This document shows, piece after piece, positions 1-8,949 of a DNA stretch of 42,709 nt. This DNA is from a virus. A program made the translations under genes and the position numbers. Numbering within the stretch: the first letter of the stretch is position 1; each line of letters opens with the position of its first letter. The stretch covers positions 1-42,709 of the IMG/VR virus record IMGVR_UViG_3300035698_026635, one strand, 5' to 3'. The notes below the pieces were generated by a model, which was not told the origin of the DNA, did no database searches, and saw nothing but the letters and a program-made list of their open reading frames with translations.

Positions 1-1
1 C

Positions 2-547
2 ATCTCTGAAGGGGAAAGAGTCGAGGGGCCAATCCCAAGTCTTTCCAATATTGCACGATATTATGATACGACCCAGTTTATACAGCAAGGGGTTGCACAA
101 AAAAGAGAATACTTTGATAGTCAACGTTGGGCTATAGGCATCCGTGATATCTCGATAGAATCCGTCAGATATGAGAACACAAGTACTATCATCACCAAAC
201 CATTTCGAGTTGATGGTATCGTAGATCGTGTTTCTCTAGAGGTGAACTATGCAGTTCCAAATTCATTTAACACTAATCAGGATTGGGTCAAGTTTTATAT
301 CTCTCCCAATAATGGAATAAATTGGTATCGAATTTCAAACATTCAAGATGATCGCAATGACATTCCAGAAATCATATCATTCAATGATCCAATTCCAGAA
401 GAGTTTCATGAGCCAGGAGTTGCTTATTATCATGTAAACAACACGGTAGATACACTCCTGTTGAAGATAGACTTGGAAAGACCAGCGGATCAGAAATCTT
501 CCACTCCGGTCATCAGTGACTATAAGTTAAAGGCTTTGAAAAGATGA
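2..547 (+). CDS. Virion structural protein, C-terminal part (5' end outside window)
   Basis: The frame is open from the first bases of the window, so the first in-frame GTG at 242 is internal and the gene begins upstream. About 181 residues are visible. A segment with 'FYISPNNGINWYRI' and a C-terminal stretch 'TPVISDYKLKAL' look like the beta-rich repeats at the ends of phage tail or baseplate proteins. The following gene ends in a comparable 'SPMIDEYSLRF' stretch, which supports a shared fold. The stop overlaps the next start (ATGA), so the two are probably translationally coupled. Exact virion role is not known. Confidence 0.7.
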   Translation: MSEGERVEGPIPSLSNIARYYDTTQFIQQGVAQKREYFDSQRWAIGIRDISIESVRYENTSTIITKPFRVDGIVDRVSLEVNYAVPNSFNTNQDWVKFYISPNNGINWYRISNIQDDRNDIPEIISFNDPIPEEFHEPGVAYYHVNNTVDTLLLKIDLERPADQKSSTPVISDYKLKALKR

Positions 548-2712
548 GCATATCTGACATACAAAGATTGATGGCTTTCGAAGAGTCAGCTAAATTCTAC
601 TTTACGAATGGAGAGAAGCCTCGTCTGGTAGACGTGATGAGTGACCTTTCAGATTTCTTCGCTGAATATCAGATTGGTCGCCCCTTTCCTGTAGAGCCAC
701 ACAATATCAGAGTGGGACTGCCCAGCAATGTAGATGAGTTTAATGACAACATGCTCAAAGCAGTACTCAATATTGCCATTCTATACGAAGCTCTTCTGCA
801 AGAGACAGAAAGATCTATGGGACTCCATACTATTGCGAGAACAAGACTTGAAAATCTGAGGACGAGAAGACATAAGATTGAATCCGATATCGATGACTTT
901 CTGTTGTCTACTAACAATACGGAAGGGTACTTCTTTACATTGTCAGACTACTTCTCGACATTGGATAATGTAGACACTTTCTATACTTCAGCTTTTGTCG
1001 ATGTTGCCGCTGGCAATGTCACTATACCACCTATTGCGGAATTCACTCATGTGTTGCCTTACAGTAACTACACGATCAACAGCACCAAGATGTTTGTTGA
1101 TGGAGTAGAGGTAGGCTACCAGGAAGACTCCCCATTTGAGGGAGCCGTGGATGGTCTGTCTAATACTAACTGGGCAATTTCTACCTCTACCAGTAAGGTT
1201 TCAGAAGTTGTAGTAGAAACACTAATCGATATCACAGACTTCACAGATGGTGCATTCATTTCCAAGGTTGAGATCGACCCATTTACAGTTACACCAATGC
1301 AGGTGTATGTGGAACGAGAGAACTCCGATAGGGGATCTCAGATAGTGCGAGAAAAAGAAGTCTTTGGCCAAAGAGTGAAATCGGGTACTGGCAAGATGTC
1401 CTTCGTCGATGAAGCGCAAGAGACAACAGTTGTATATATAACAATGCGCAAAACTGAGCCAGATTATGAGATACAAGAAAATGGAACGAATAAATATGTT
1501 TACATTTTTGGTGCATCTCATTTAGAGATCTCAAGACAATCTTATGATAGCTCAGCGACCTTAATGTCTCAAGCAATTTCTCTGCCAACCGACATTGCTG
1601 AAGATCATGTCATTGATTCTGTTGCGCTTTCTGTGAAAGACTTTAAGCCACAAAACACTGGCATTACTTATTATGTAGCGCGGGACAATCCTCTGGCTAC
1701 TGATATATCAGATTTCCGATGGCAGCAAATTTATCCCCTGGAAGAAAGCTTTGATAAATCAAGTGCTATCTTGAATTTGGGCGGTGCTACGAATTTCTCC
1801 AAGTCGATCAAATCCAATCCTACATCTAATGAAATACAGCTTCTGGAAAGAGACAGCTCGAATTCTGATCTGCAACTCAGAAATCCCTCCACCGCAATTA
1901 TAGATGGAGTGTCTATTTATAGGATAGGAAGATTCAAAGAAGAGTTCATCCCTCAATCAATCACAATGGAGGAGGGTATTAATAGCACGAGAATACTATC
2001 CACAACACTGGATGAAACAGCTAAAGATAATCTTCTGTTCTGGAAAGACTATATGGATGGTGGATCCTACACTCCCCAAGAGTTTTATGGGAAGATAGAT
2101 TCGGGCAATGAGTTTTTCTATGGTGGAGACATTGGTGCTAATGGCAAAAGTGTTTATATAGAAACCTATGTTGAATCCCCGATCAATAGGGAGTCTCTTA
2201 TCAAGGAGTTTCGCAAAGCAGATGCCAACGCAGAAGCATGGGATGTCTATATATATCTTAATGGTCGAAAGATAGGCTCGTTACCGGTGGGTACAGACTC
2301 GGCATTGCTTCCTTGGAAGTTTGTCAAGGGCTTGAATCACATAGCATTGGGCATCCAGATTCCATATGCTACGACTGAATCGGTATCTCCCTATTTGGGA
2401 ACTGTTGATCTAATGGTTGATGATAACCTTTCTTCTTTCGGTACAGTGAAACTCAGTAACTGGTCTTATGTAGATCTCTTCAAGATGAAATACAATGAGA
2501 CAGGTAGCCCGAAAACCTTTACTATCTATAATGGAGAGATTATCTCCAGAAGAGAGCCCACCACTAACTTTAGACTCAACTACACTAAGAAGACAGGCAA
2601 TGGCCCTGAGACTATTCGGTTGAGAGCTGACATGGAGAGATCACTAAACGAAGACAGTGTCAGCCCTATGATAGATGAATATTCATTGCGATTCTCATAT
2701 GGAGATAAATAA
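544..2712 (+). CDS. Large virion structural protein, probably tail or baseplate
   Basis: This 722-residue protein starts at the ATG that overlaps the previous stop. The N-terminal ~130 residues look helical. The rest is rich in beta-type segments and Ser/Thr/Asn, as in phage tail, baseplate or adhesin proteins. A segment around residues 322-336 ('KYVYIFGASHLEIS') has a recognisable counterpart in the 415-residue protein two genes downstream ('KYLYAYGISHMDL'), so the two share a domain. The C-terminus carries a 'SPMIDEYSLRF' strand like the gene upstream. No enzymatic motif is seen. The structural call rests on size, composition and neighbourhood; which virion part it forms is unknown. Confidence 0.65.
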   Translation: MSISDIQRLMAFEESAKFYFTNGEKPRLVDVMSDLSDFFAEYQIGRPFPVEPHNIRVGLPSNVDEFNDNMLKAVLNIAILYEALLQETERSMGLHTIARTRLENLRTRRHKIESDIDDFLLSTNNTEGYFFTLSDYFSTLDNVDTFYTSAFVDVAAGNVTIPPIAEFTHVLPYSNYTINSTKMFVDGVEVGYQEDSPFEGAVDGLSNTNWAISTSTSKVSEVVVETLIDITDFTDGAFISKVEIDPFTVTPMQVYVERENSDRGSQIVREKEVFGQRVKSGTGKMSFVDEAQETTVVYITMRKTEPDYEIQENGTNKYVYIFGASHLEISRQSYDSSATLMSQAISLPTDIAEDHVIDSVALSVKDFKPQNTGITYYVARDNPLATDISDFRWQQIYPLEESFDKSSAILNLGGATNFSKSIKSNPTSNEIQLLERDSSNSDLQLRNPSTAIIDGVSIYRIGRFKEEFIPQSITMEEGINSTRILSTTLDETAKDNLLFWKDYMDGGSYTPQEFYGKIDSGNEFFYGGDIGANGKSVYIETYVESPINRESLIKEFRKADANAEAWDVYIYLNGRKIGSLPVGTDSALLPWKFVKGLNHIALGIQIPYATTESVSPYLGTVDLMVDDNLSSFGTVKLSNWSYVDLFKMKYNETGSPKTFTIYNGEIISRREPTTNFRLNYTKKTGNGPETIRLRADMERSLNEDSVSPMIDEYSLRFSYGDK

Positions 2713-3086
2713 TGGCTGACGGAGACTCTCCCACTTACGATGGGGTATTTTATTCCAGAATAGATAAATCCCAATGGTTGTATCAACCTAACCATACTCG
2801 TGTTCGCCACAGGTATCGAGGCCCTAGAGAAAGTCCCAAAGTTAATCAAGAGATGGGTCAGTTTCACGCCGATGTGTCGCAGTTAAGTGCAGATATAACT
2901 GACGCAGAGATGAGTTTGGTTGCCCATGTTGACAACATTCTGAATGGTAAAACTTATCCTGACATCACATATACCGATAGTGATGCTACTCCGAATGATG
3001 AGGTATTGACAGTCAATTCACTCACGGAACACGGAAGAAATATCAATGCCCTAGAAGAAAGAATCAAGAGGCTAGAAAATGGCTGA
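2712..3086 (+). CDS. Small structural-module protein with YRGP motif and C-terminal coiled coil
   Basis: A 124-residue protein whose ATG overlaps the preceding TAA (TAATG). Near residues 31-38 it has 'RHRYRGPR', and the next protein has 'VQYRGPTT' near its own start, so both may share a short docking segment. The C-terminus ('NINALEERIKRLENG') is a heptad-like coiled coil. Packing between two structural genes suggests a virion or tail-assembly role. The family is not recognised. Confidence 0.6.
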   Translation: MADGDSPTYDGVFYSRIDKSQWLYQPNHTRVRHRYRGPRESPKVNQEMGQFHADVSQLSADITDAEMSLVAHVDNILNGKTYPDITYTDSDATPNDEVLTVNSLTEHGRNINALEERIKRLENG

Positions 3087-4326
3087 CTCACTTTATAGTA
3101 GAAAACGTAATGTACAATACCGTGGTCCTACAACCAGTGAGGACTATAACGATAGAATCGAAGAGAACTATCGTGATCTCGTAGTCTTATATAATAGGAC
3201 TGGGTCACTCAATGAAGATATGAAAGTCTCTTACAGGCGGATTGTGCAAGATTATGTTTCTTTACAGAAGCGTTATTCGGAATTAGAATCCAGAGTGGAC
3301 ACACTTGAGGGGGCAGCAAATAAGCTTACTTTCTACAGCGATTCGCAGATTGATGTCAATAGGTTTGACGCAACAAGCTTTGCAATTCCGAATGCTTCTC
3401 GCTGCTATCATGATTATAATTACGGTCTGCTTGTATTGCCGAGATCTTCAAGCATTTCAAAGTTAAGACTCACCAATGCTGATGGTACCCAATTCGTTCC
3501 TTCTACTTTCGAAGCGATTCCAATTGGAGTCTCAGGTTCTCTCGATACCGCTAACGATTCTATAGTCAATGATTCAGATCCTTATTATGCTATAGTCAAT
3601 GAGGTCGGTAAAATCTGGGAAAGAAATGTAATAGCAACCACATCCAGTTCCAGTGGTGCTGCAGTAGATGTATATGTCAGAGTTCCGACAGAATTTGTGA
3701 CGACAGCCAAGACCAATGTATTAGTGATCCACCCTTATCCTTTGTTTGGTTGTGATATCGAAAGTATTGCTTATACGACATCGGCAAATATCAACCTCAA
3801 CAGCAGTGATTCCTATACGGACTTGAACTATCAACTGCTTCACAGTGGAGATACCAATGCAGTTGGTTGGGTACCACCCGGTGCTTGGACCAATGATGAA
3901 ATCTTGAATTCTGGCCCTAAAGCTTTTTACTTCCCTTCAGTGGATATCAGCGGTCTCAAAATCAGATTGAGACAAAGATCCCACATTCTTGAGGGTGGTA
4001 AATATCTCTATGCTTATGGTATTTCTCACATGGATTTAAGGTACGATAGCTTTGCTGACACCGGCAAGACTATTATTAGATTCGATGCTCCTGATGGGGA
4101 TACAATATCATCTGTGTCAAATGTACAGATTGATGCTTACAATGTGGGAGTTGGGGAAAAACCCTATGCTTACAGCTATAGAACCATTTGGGAAACAGCT
4201 TATGATTCTGGCTATACTACACAAGAAGTCCCATTCTCTCAACGAGTTTGGGTTGAATTGACGCTAAATAAGACACTTAGTGGTGCATCCCCATCATTAT
4301 CGGGAGTAACCCTAACTTATAGCTAA
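3079..4326 (+). CDS. Virion structural protein with N-terminal coiled coil
   Basis: This 415-residue protein overlaps the previous gene by 8 bases and has an AAGAGG ribosome-binding site before its ATG. Residues ~45-80 ('LQKRYSELESRVDTLEG') form a coiled coil that probably trimerises or anchors the protein. The rest is beta-rich. The segment 'KYLYAYGISHMDLRYDSF' matches a segment of the 722-residue structural protein, and the last residues ('SPSLSGVTLTYS') resemble the terminal strands of the two larger upstream structural proteins. It is probably a fibre- or baseplate-associated protein. No lytic or depolymerase motif is recognised. Confidence 0.65.
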   Translation: MADSLYSRKRNVQYRGPTTSEDYNDRIEENYRDLVVLYNRTGSLNEDMKVSYRRIVQDYVSLQKRYSELESRVDTLEGAANKLTFYSDSQIDVNRFDATSFAIPNASRCYHDYNYGLLVLPRSSSISKLRLTNADGTQFVPSTFEAIPIGVSGSLDTANDSIVNDSDPYYAIVNEVGKIWERNVIATTSSSSGAAVDVYVRVPTEFVTTAKTNVLVIHPYPLFGCDIESIAYTTSANINLNSSDSYTDLNYQLLHSGDTNAVGWVPPGAWTNDEILNSGPKAFYFPSVDISGLKIRLRQRSHILEGGKYLYAYGISHMDLRYDSFADTGKTIIRFDAPDGDTISSVSNVQIDAYNVGVGEKPYAYSYRTIWETAYDSGYTTQEVPFSQRVWVELTLNKTLSGASPSLSGVTLTYS

Positions 4327-4347
4327 AGTTTTATTACTATATCCATA

Positions 4348-4409
4348 TGAGGGTACGGGACCCGAGCATGTGCAGCATACTTAGGACCGTTATGAATCCC
4401 GTATCCTCA
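4348..4409 (+). promoter_or_regulatory. Long stem-loop between structural genes
   Basis: Arms TGAGGGTACGGGA (4348-4360) and TCCCGTATCCTCA (4397-4409) pair over 13 bp with a single G-U wobble, enclosing a 36-base loop that contains the near-palindrome GCATGTGC. No U-tract follows, so it is not a classical terminator. It ends 10 bases before the AGGAG of the next gene. It could be an RNA processing site, an mRNA stabiliser or a translational control element for the presumably abundant downstream protein. About 110 bases here hold no gene. Confidence 0.6.
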
Positions 4410-4435
4410 CAATCGACATAGGAGTGATGACAAAA

Positions 4436-5041
4436 ATGGCTTTATTCTATACGGGTCCTCGCCCTGTTACTAAGGGACGAAACCGCAACAACATGATCCA
4501 CGCCGAAAAGGGCGTTGCAGGCGTTTATTCTAACTGGTCTCTGTATAGCACCGACCATGTTTTCGATGGCGCACCTACCACTCATGTGGAACCAGGCGCA
4601 GGGGCATTTCCCTATGGGCTTGCGATGTCTCGTTGGTATCGTGGCCTCAGGGATCTTTGGCCATTAGATAACGCTGGTGGTGGCACTCGCATCGCCAAGA
4701 TGCGTTATCGCCCCCTGGAGTACAAGGGTACTCAGGGTCAAGGCGTTTTCTCTGGTAGCTACGGTCATGCTGATCGAGTCACAAGTTATTCAAACTACAA
4801 TAACAACATCTTTGATGGTTTGCCATCAGCTGAGACTCTGACCAATCCTGGCCATGCCCTTCGTGAGTCTGGTGGTGCTGCTACCTTTGGTGCATTCGGA
4901 CCTTATGTTCATAAGGGCGTAGATGTGGCAATGGAAAGCGGTTTTGGACAAGCTGTCCCCGCAGGGTATCAAAATAGTTATGGACGAAATAGAGTTAATG
5001 AGCACAGAGGTGTTGTCGCCTCTAAGGCTTTGAACGTTTAG
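4436..5041 (+). CDS. Gly/Tyr-rich small structural-module protein
   Basis: About 201 residues beginning MALFYTGPRP. In-frame GTG (4424) and ATG (4427) codons lie upstream, but they sit on or next to the AGGAG at 4420-4424, so ATG 4436 is preferred although its spacing of 11 is long. The protein is rich in Gly, Tyr, Asn and Arg, with no membrane segment, signal or catalytic motif. It lies after the structural genes, behind a long hairpin and ahead of a clear SD-led small gene. A virion or head-tail decoration role is plausible but inferred only from context. Confidence 0.65.
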   Translation: MALFYTGPRPVTKGRNRNNMIHAEKGVAGVYSNWSLYSTDHVFDGAPTTHVEPGAGAFPYGLAMSRWYRGLRDLWPLDNAGGGTRIAKMRYRPLEYKGTQGQGVFSGSYGHADRVTSYSNYNNNIFDGLPSAETLTNPGHALRESGGAATFGAFGPYVHKGVDVAMESGFGQAVPAGYQNSYGRNRVNEHRGVVASKALNV

Positions 5042-5057
5042 ACCTTAGGAGGTCATT

Positions 5058-5285
5058 ATGGTTATCAATCAAATTCGTGATTTTCTAGTAAATAGAGAAT
5101 GGGCACTAGCAGTTGGTGTTGCCACCACGCTCCTCACTTCTGGTGAGGAACTATTGGAGTCTGTCTCCATACTTGCAACCGAAAACAACGACTGGACTCC
5201 TCTTGGGTTGCTCCCGCTTGCTGCTGCAATCGTGACCCGCCTTAGAGTATGGTCCAAGGAAACTGTGGACGAAATCCAAGGTTAG
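5058..5285 (+). CDS. Small protein with hydrophobic segments, possibly membrane-associated
   Basis: A 75-residue protein with a perfect AGGAGG at 5047-5052 and good spacing. Residues 15-28 ('WALAVGVATTLLTS') and 46-61 ('TPLGLLPLAAAIVTRL') are hydrophobic and could form two membrane helices joined by an acidic loop; the tail is charged. It resembles small proteins encoded near structural and lysis genes of actinophages, some annotated as holin-like, but no lysin is next to it and the function is not established. It is the last gene of the structural block; two hairpins follow. Confidence 0.6.
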   Translation: MVINQIRDFLVNREWALAVGVATTLLTSGEELLESVSILATENNDWTPLGLLPLAAAIVTRLRVWSKETVDEIQG

Positions 5286-5292
5286 GTTGTTT

Positions 5293-5383
5293 GGGACTTT
5301 TTAGTCCTGTAAGATACAAATACTAGTTAATAGTCATCAAGTAGTTCTGCGGCCCCGACACGTCAGTTGGGTCCGCAGTTCTA
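5293..5383 (+). terminator. Two hairpins closing the structural module
   Basis: The first hairpin pairs GGGACT (5293-5298) with AGTCCT (5303-5308) around TTTT. The second pairs CTGCGG (5347-5352) with CCGCAG (5373-5378) and extends through CCCGA/TTGGG past one mismatch, with an 8-base loop and a weak TTCTATCT tail. Together they probably end or attenuate the structural transcript. The rest of 5286-5428 shows no gene; 'TTTATATACC' near 5398-5407 could hold a promoter for the next gene but is not convincing. Confidence 0.55.
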
Positions 5384-5428
5384 TCTACAGACTCTAATTT
5401 ATATACCTTTTGACGGGAATGTACATCT

Positions 5429-6079
5429 ATGGCATCTGACACAAAAGATTTCACTATTGCAAAAGACACCGCCATAAAATATCTTACAACTTATGTTGCA
5501 GAAGACGAAAACGAATGGCTTAATGCATTGGGAACTCTTGCTCAGAGAACCAAGGACAAGAATTTGTTGAGAGACATTATCTCTGCAACAATTCTGCTCC
5601 CTTCCATGGATAGAACTGTCATTCCGGAGGTTCCCTATAATCTTTTGTACTGGATCAAATCATATGAGCAGTTCAAACGTTATGATGACTGGCAATTGAG
5701 ATTCAGTAAGATCATTGAAAGAGACGAAGAGATCGCAAATCTGCGCAGCAAGCTAGTCGTCCTTGGATGTATTGATCCGATTGAGTATGCACCTTACACT
5801 AGACAGGCTTTTCGTTGGCTCGTGAATGAGAGTAAGAACGCAGAAGATTTCACAGCCACTACAGAAGCCAAGCTCAGGTCTTTAGTGCATGTGTACGGCG
5901 GTATATCAATCAGCACGCTTTTTAGTTCACACAAGAATAAGATCAAGAAATTACTCAATTGGAGAAGCCATTACTTCTTTGAGAGAGCATTGCATGATAC
6001 TTACGACATTGAACAGCTCGTGAGGTTCAAGCAAAAAGAATTAGACAAGACCAATCCATCATTAGTTAAGAAACTATGA
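5429..6079 (+). CDS. Protein of unknown function (216 aa)
   Basis: A mostly helical, charged 216-residue protein without membrane segments, Cys clusters or nucleotide-binding motifs. The start at ATG 5429 has a weak GGGAA upstream and follows the hairpins that end the structural block, so it probably begins the next transcription unit. It is immediately followed by nrdA. Conserved-looking features are Trp and Tyr-rich helices ('YNLLYWIKSYEQFKRYDDW'). I do not recognise the family. Confidence 0.6.
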   Translation: MASDTKDFTIAKDTAIKYLTTYVAEDENEWLNALGTLAQRTKDKNLLRDIISATILLPSMDRTVIPEVPYNLLYWIKSYEQFKRYDDWQLRFSKIIERDEEIANLRSKLVVLGCIDPIEYAPYTRQAFRWLVNESKNAEDFTATTEAKLRSLVHVYGGISISTLFSSHKNKIKKLLNWRSHYFFERALHDTYDIEQLVRFKQKELDKTNPSLVKKL

Positions 6080-6095
6080 CATATAGGGAGCTATT

Positions 6096-7952
6096 TTGAA
6101 AACAGCACAAAAAATTTCAATGCATGATACACAGCCAAGTTACATTGATGACTTTGCAATAGCATTATTGCAGGGCTTCTATTTGAAAGAGAACGAAACC
6201 CCCAATGATGCCATCGCACGTGCAGCTGAAGCTTTTTGTTTTGGTGACTATGATCTAGCGCAGAGAATATACGATTATGCTCACCAGGGTTGGTTCATGT
6301 TTGCTTCTCCAATTTTATCCAATGCCCCAAAAGGCGAATGGATTGGCAAGCCTGACGCTGACGACTGGAGAACTCATAACACCATGAAACATTGGGCGGG
6401 TGAAGTCAGTAGGGCAATGCCTATCTCTTGTTTTGCCCTGTATGTCCCAGACACCATAGAAGGCCAGATAGACGCCTCTTCAGAGCTGGCTGCACTATCT
6501 GTGTCTGGTGGTGGCGTAGGCCTCCACAACGGCATTAGAGCCGTCTCAGCAAAGGCACCAGGGCCAATCCCCTATATGAAGTCCATCGATGCTGTCATTG
6601 GCTACTTCAGGCAGGCAGAGTCTCGCAGAGGCGTGTGTGCTTATTATCTCGACGTCAATCATCCAGACATCATCGAGCACATTCGTTTCAGAATCCCTAG
6701 CGGTGGAGATAGCGCCCGTAAATCAGATAACAGAAGCCAATTCCACAATGCTGTGAATGTGACAGATGAATTCATTCAAGCTGTGGCTAATGATGATGAC
6801 TTTGATCTCGTATGTCCACACTCTGGAGAAGTCAGAGAGACTCTGAAGGCACGTTATATCTGGGAAGAGATCCTGGAAACTCGTGCGCTGACAGGTGAAC
6901 CGTATCTCTTCAAGATCGACACTGCCAATCGTGCACTCCCTGAGACACAGAAAGAACTGGGCCTTTCCATCAAGGGCAGCAATATATGTAATGAGATTTC
7001 GCTGGTATCGTCAGAGGATAGAACTTTTGTCTGCTGCTTGAGTTCTTTGAATCTCGAAAAGTACGATGAATGGCAAGATACAGCTATCGTCGAGGATCTT
7101 GTCACTTTCCTAGATAACGTGCTGCAGTACTTTGTGGAGTGCGCACCGGATTCGCTACACAAGTCGATTCATTCCGCTAAGATGGAAAGAGCAATCGGTC
7201 TGGGTACCATGGGGTGGCATTACTTCCTGCAAAAGAACAGCATTCCATTTGAGGGTGGTGGTTTTGACAGTCCCATCAATTGGACCCACCGTATCTTCAG
7301 TGGTATCAAAGAGAAGGCAGTCAATGCAACCATCGAACTAGCTACTGAGAGAGGGGAACCAGCAGACATGATTGGCTCTGGTCGTCGCAATAGCCATCTT
7401 ATGGCTCTTGCCCCCAACTCTAATAATTCAATCATTGTGAAAACTTCACCAAGTATTGAGCCAGTCAGTGGCAATGCCTATTCTCAAACTACAAGAGCCG
7501 GTACATTTTTGGTCAAGAACCCACACCTAGAAAAGATTCTCACCACTCATGCAATTCTTAATGGTCTGGATGAAAAATGGCTAGAAGACCAGTGGACTTC
7601 AATTGTTAGCTATAGTGGTTCGGTTCAGCATCTTAGCTATCTCACCGATCATGAGCGTGAGGTCTTTAAAACTGCTTTCGAACTCGACAACCACTGGATT
7701 ATAGAACAAGCTGATGCGCGTCAACAATATGTGTGTCAGAGCCAAAGTCTGAACCTGTTCTTCCCAGCCGGTGTGAGCAGATCTTATTTTAATTCTGTGC
7801 ACCTCAAAGCACTGAATGCCACCTACGTGAAGGGACTCTACTATGCCAGAATGGAACGTGGAGTCAATGCTGATGTGGTGAAACAAATCGAACGTAAGAC
7901 ACTAACAGATTGGAATACAACAAGTGATGATTGCATTGCGTGCTCGGGGTGA
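6096..7952 (+). CDS. nrdA: Class Ia ribonucleotide reductase, large (alpha) subunit
   Basis: Reduces ribonucleoside diphosphates to deoxyribonucleotides together with the beta subunit encoded next. The start is TTG 6096, placed 5 bases after AGGGAG; an in-frame ATG at 6120 has no such site. At 618 residues it lacks the N-terminal ATP-cone of longer NrdA proteins, so dATP feedback inhibition is probably lost. Active-site residues are present: C112 ('PISCFAL'), N296-x-C298-x-E300 ('SNICNEIS'), the partner cysteine in C313-C314, the tyrosine pair Y582-Y583 for radical transfer, and a C-terminal C613-x-x-C616 that relays electrons from thioredoxin or glutaredoxin. The gene is intact, with no intron or intein. 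Confidence 0.95.
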   Translation: MKTAQKISMHDTQPSYIDDFAIALLQGFYLKENETPNDAIARAAEAFCFGDYDLAQRIYDYAHQGWFMFASPILSNAPKGEWIGKPDADDWRTHNTMKHWAGEVSRAMPISCFALYVPDTIEGQIDASSELAALSVSGGGVGLHNGIRAVSAKAPGPIPYMKSIDAVIGYFRQAESRRGVCAYYLDVNHPDIIEHIRFRIPSGGDSARKSDNRSQFHNAVNVTDEFIQAVANDDDFDLVCPHSGEVRETLKARYIWEEILETRALTGEPYLFKIDTANRALPETQKELGLSIKGSNICNEISLVSSEDRTFVCCLSSLNLEKYDEWQDTAIVEDLVTFLDNVLQYFVECAPDSLHKSIHSAKMERAIGLGTMGWHYFLQKNSIPFEGGGFDSPINWTHRIFSGIKEKAVNATIELATERGEPADMIGSGRRNSHLMALAPNSNNSIIVKTSPSIEPVSGNAYSQTTRAGTFLVKNPHLEKILTTHAILNGLDEKWLEDQWTSIVSYSGSVQHLSYLTDHEREVFKTAFELDNHWIIEQADARQQYVCQSQSLNLFFPAGVSRSYFNSVHLKALNATYVKGLYYARMERGVNADVVKQIERKTLTDWNTTSDDCIACSG

Positions 7953-7954
7953 AC

Positions 7955-8908
7955 ATGGGACTACTTGATTCAAGTGAAGTATATGGCGTACATTACCATT
8001 CTTTTGTAGAGATATCGAAACGTCACGAAAAGGTACATTGGGTTGAACAAGATGCTAAGCTTGCATCTGATGTTGAACAGTGGAAGAGTTCTGTACTTAG
8101 TGTGCAGGAAAAAGATCTCATTCTCAATATCTTGAGGTTATTCACCAACAGTGATGTCATCGTGGGAGCTGCCTATTACGATAAGCTTATCCCATTCATC
8201 AAGAACAACGAAGCAAGATCCATGCTTGGATCGTTTGCCGCTCGTGAAGCAATTCATCAGCGTGCTTATGCCCTGCTTTCTGATACTCTAGGGTTCGGAG
8301 AGGACTTCCATTGGGAGTTCTTGAAGTATCACGAGATGAAAGAGAAGCTGGAGTTCATGATCGAAGGTGACATAGTAGATCCAAGTTCGTTTGCACAATT
8401 TCTAGCTAAGCAGACCCTCATTGAAGGTGTCAACCTTTTTGCATCTTTTGCAATCCTGCTGAACTTCGATAGGCTTGGGAAGCTTCCTGGAATGTGTGAC
8501 ATCGTGAGGTGGAGCATGATCGATGAGAGCATCCACATCGAGGGCAACGCAGCTTTGTTCCATCAGTTTTTGGAAGAGCATCCTGAGGTCATCAATGATG
8601 GGTTCAAGCATGAGATATATTCCATTGCCCGCAAGCTAGTCGATCTTGAGGATATGTTCATCGATAAAGTTTTCGAGCTTGGGGGAGTATCAAACCTTGA
8701 CAGCCAGGAAATTAAGGACTATGTTAGGTATGTGACCGATTACCGAATGAATCAGTTGGGCTTCAAAAAGAACTGGAATATCCAAGAGAATCCTCTTCCT
8801 TGGGTGGACCATCTGATGGGTAAATCTTTCAGTAACTTCTTCGAAAGATCTACCGTTGAATATTCGAAAGCAAATCTTTCTGGAGTATTTGCCGACGGTT
8901 ACACATAG
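7955..8908 (+). CDS. nrdB: Class Ia ribonucleotide reductase, small (beta) subunit
   Basis: Holds the diiron centre and tyrosyl radical that activate NrdA. ATG 7955, just after the nrdA stop, is preferred to the in-frame TTG at 7931 inside nrdA. The 317-residue protein has the expected metal ligands: D67 ('TNSDVIVG'), E98 and H101 ('REAIHQRAY'), E157 ('LIEGVNL'), E191 and H194 ('DESIHIEG'). The radical tyrosine is present as Y105. It is therefore a normal class Ia type, not a radical-free variant. The two genes form a tight operon. Confidence 0.95.
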   Translation: MGLLDSSEVYGVHYHSFVEISKRHEKVHWVEQDAKLASDVEQWKSSVLSVQEKDLILNILRLFTNSDVIVGAAYYDKLIPFIKNNEARSMLGSFAAREAIHQRAYALLSDTLGFGEDFHWEFLKYHEMKEKLEFMIEGDIVDPSSFAQFLAKQTLIEGVNLFASFAILLNFDRLGKLPGMCDIVRWSMIDESIHIEGNAALFHQFLEEHPEVINDGFKHEIYSIARKLVDLEDMFIDKVFELGGVSNLDSQEIKDYVRYVTDYRMNQLGFKKNWNIQENPLPWVDHLMGKSFSNFFERSTVEYSKANLSGVFADGYT

Positions 8909-8919
8909 TATGGTATAAT
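8889..8919 (+). promoter_or_regulatory. Putative extended -10 promoter after nrdB
   Basis: TGGTATAAT (8911-8919) is a perfect extended -10 element (TGnTATAAT). A weak TTGCCG lies at 8889-8894 with a 19-base spacer. It starts at the nrdB stop and would serve the small membrane proteins and dCMP deaminase downstream. A closely similar element (ATGGTATAGTG) occurs near 11234. Use by host RNA polymerase is inferred. Confidence 0.5.
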
Positions 8920-8949
8920 GGTCCTGTAAGGTATCACAAAAGGAAACTT

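Noticed and set aside
4327-4435. tRNA gene in the gap holding the long hairpin
   Set aside because: The 13-bp stem and the lack of a T-loop and anticodon stem do not fit a tRNA. No convincing tRNA was found in any gap by eye; a covariance-model search would be needed to be certain.
7931-7954. TTG inside nrdA as the nrdB start
   Set aside because: ATG 7955 directly after the nrdA stop gives the normal N-terminus.
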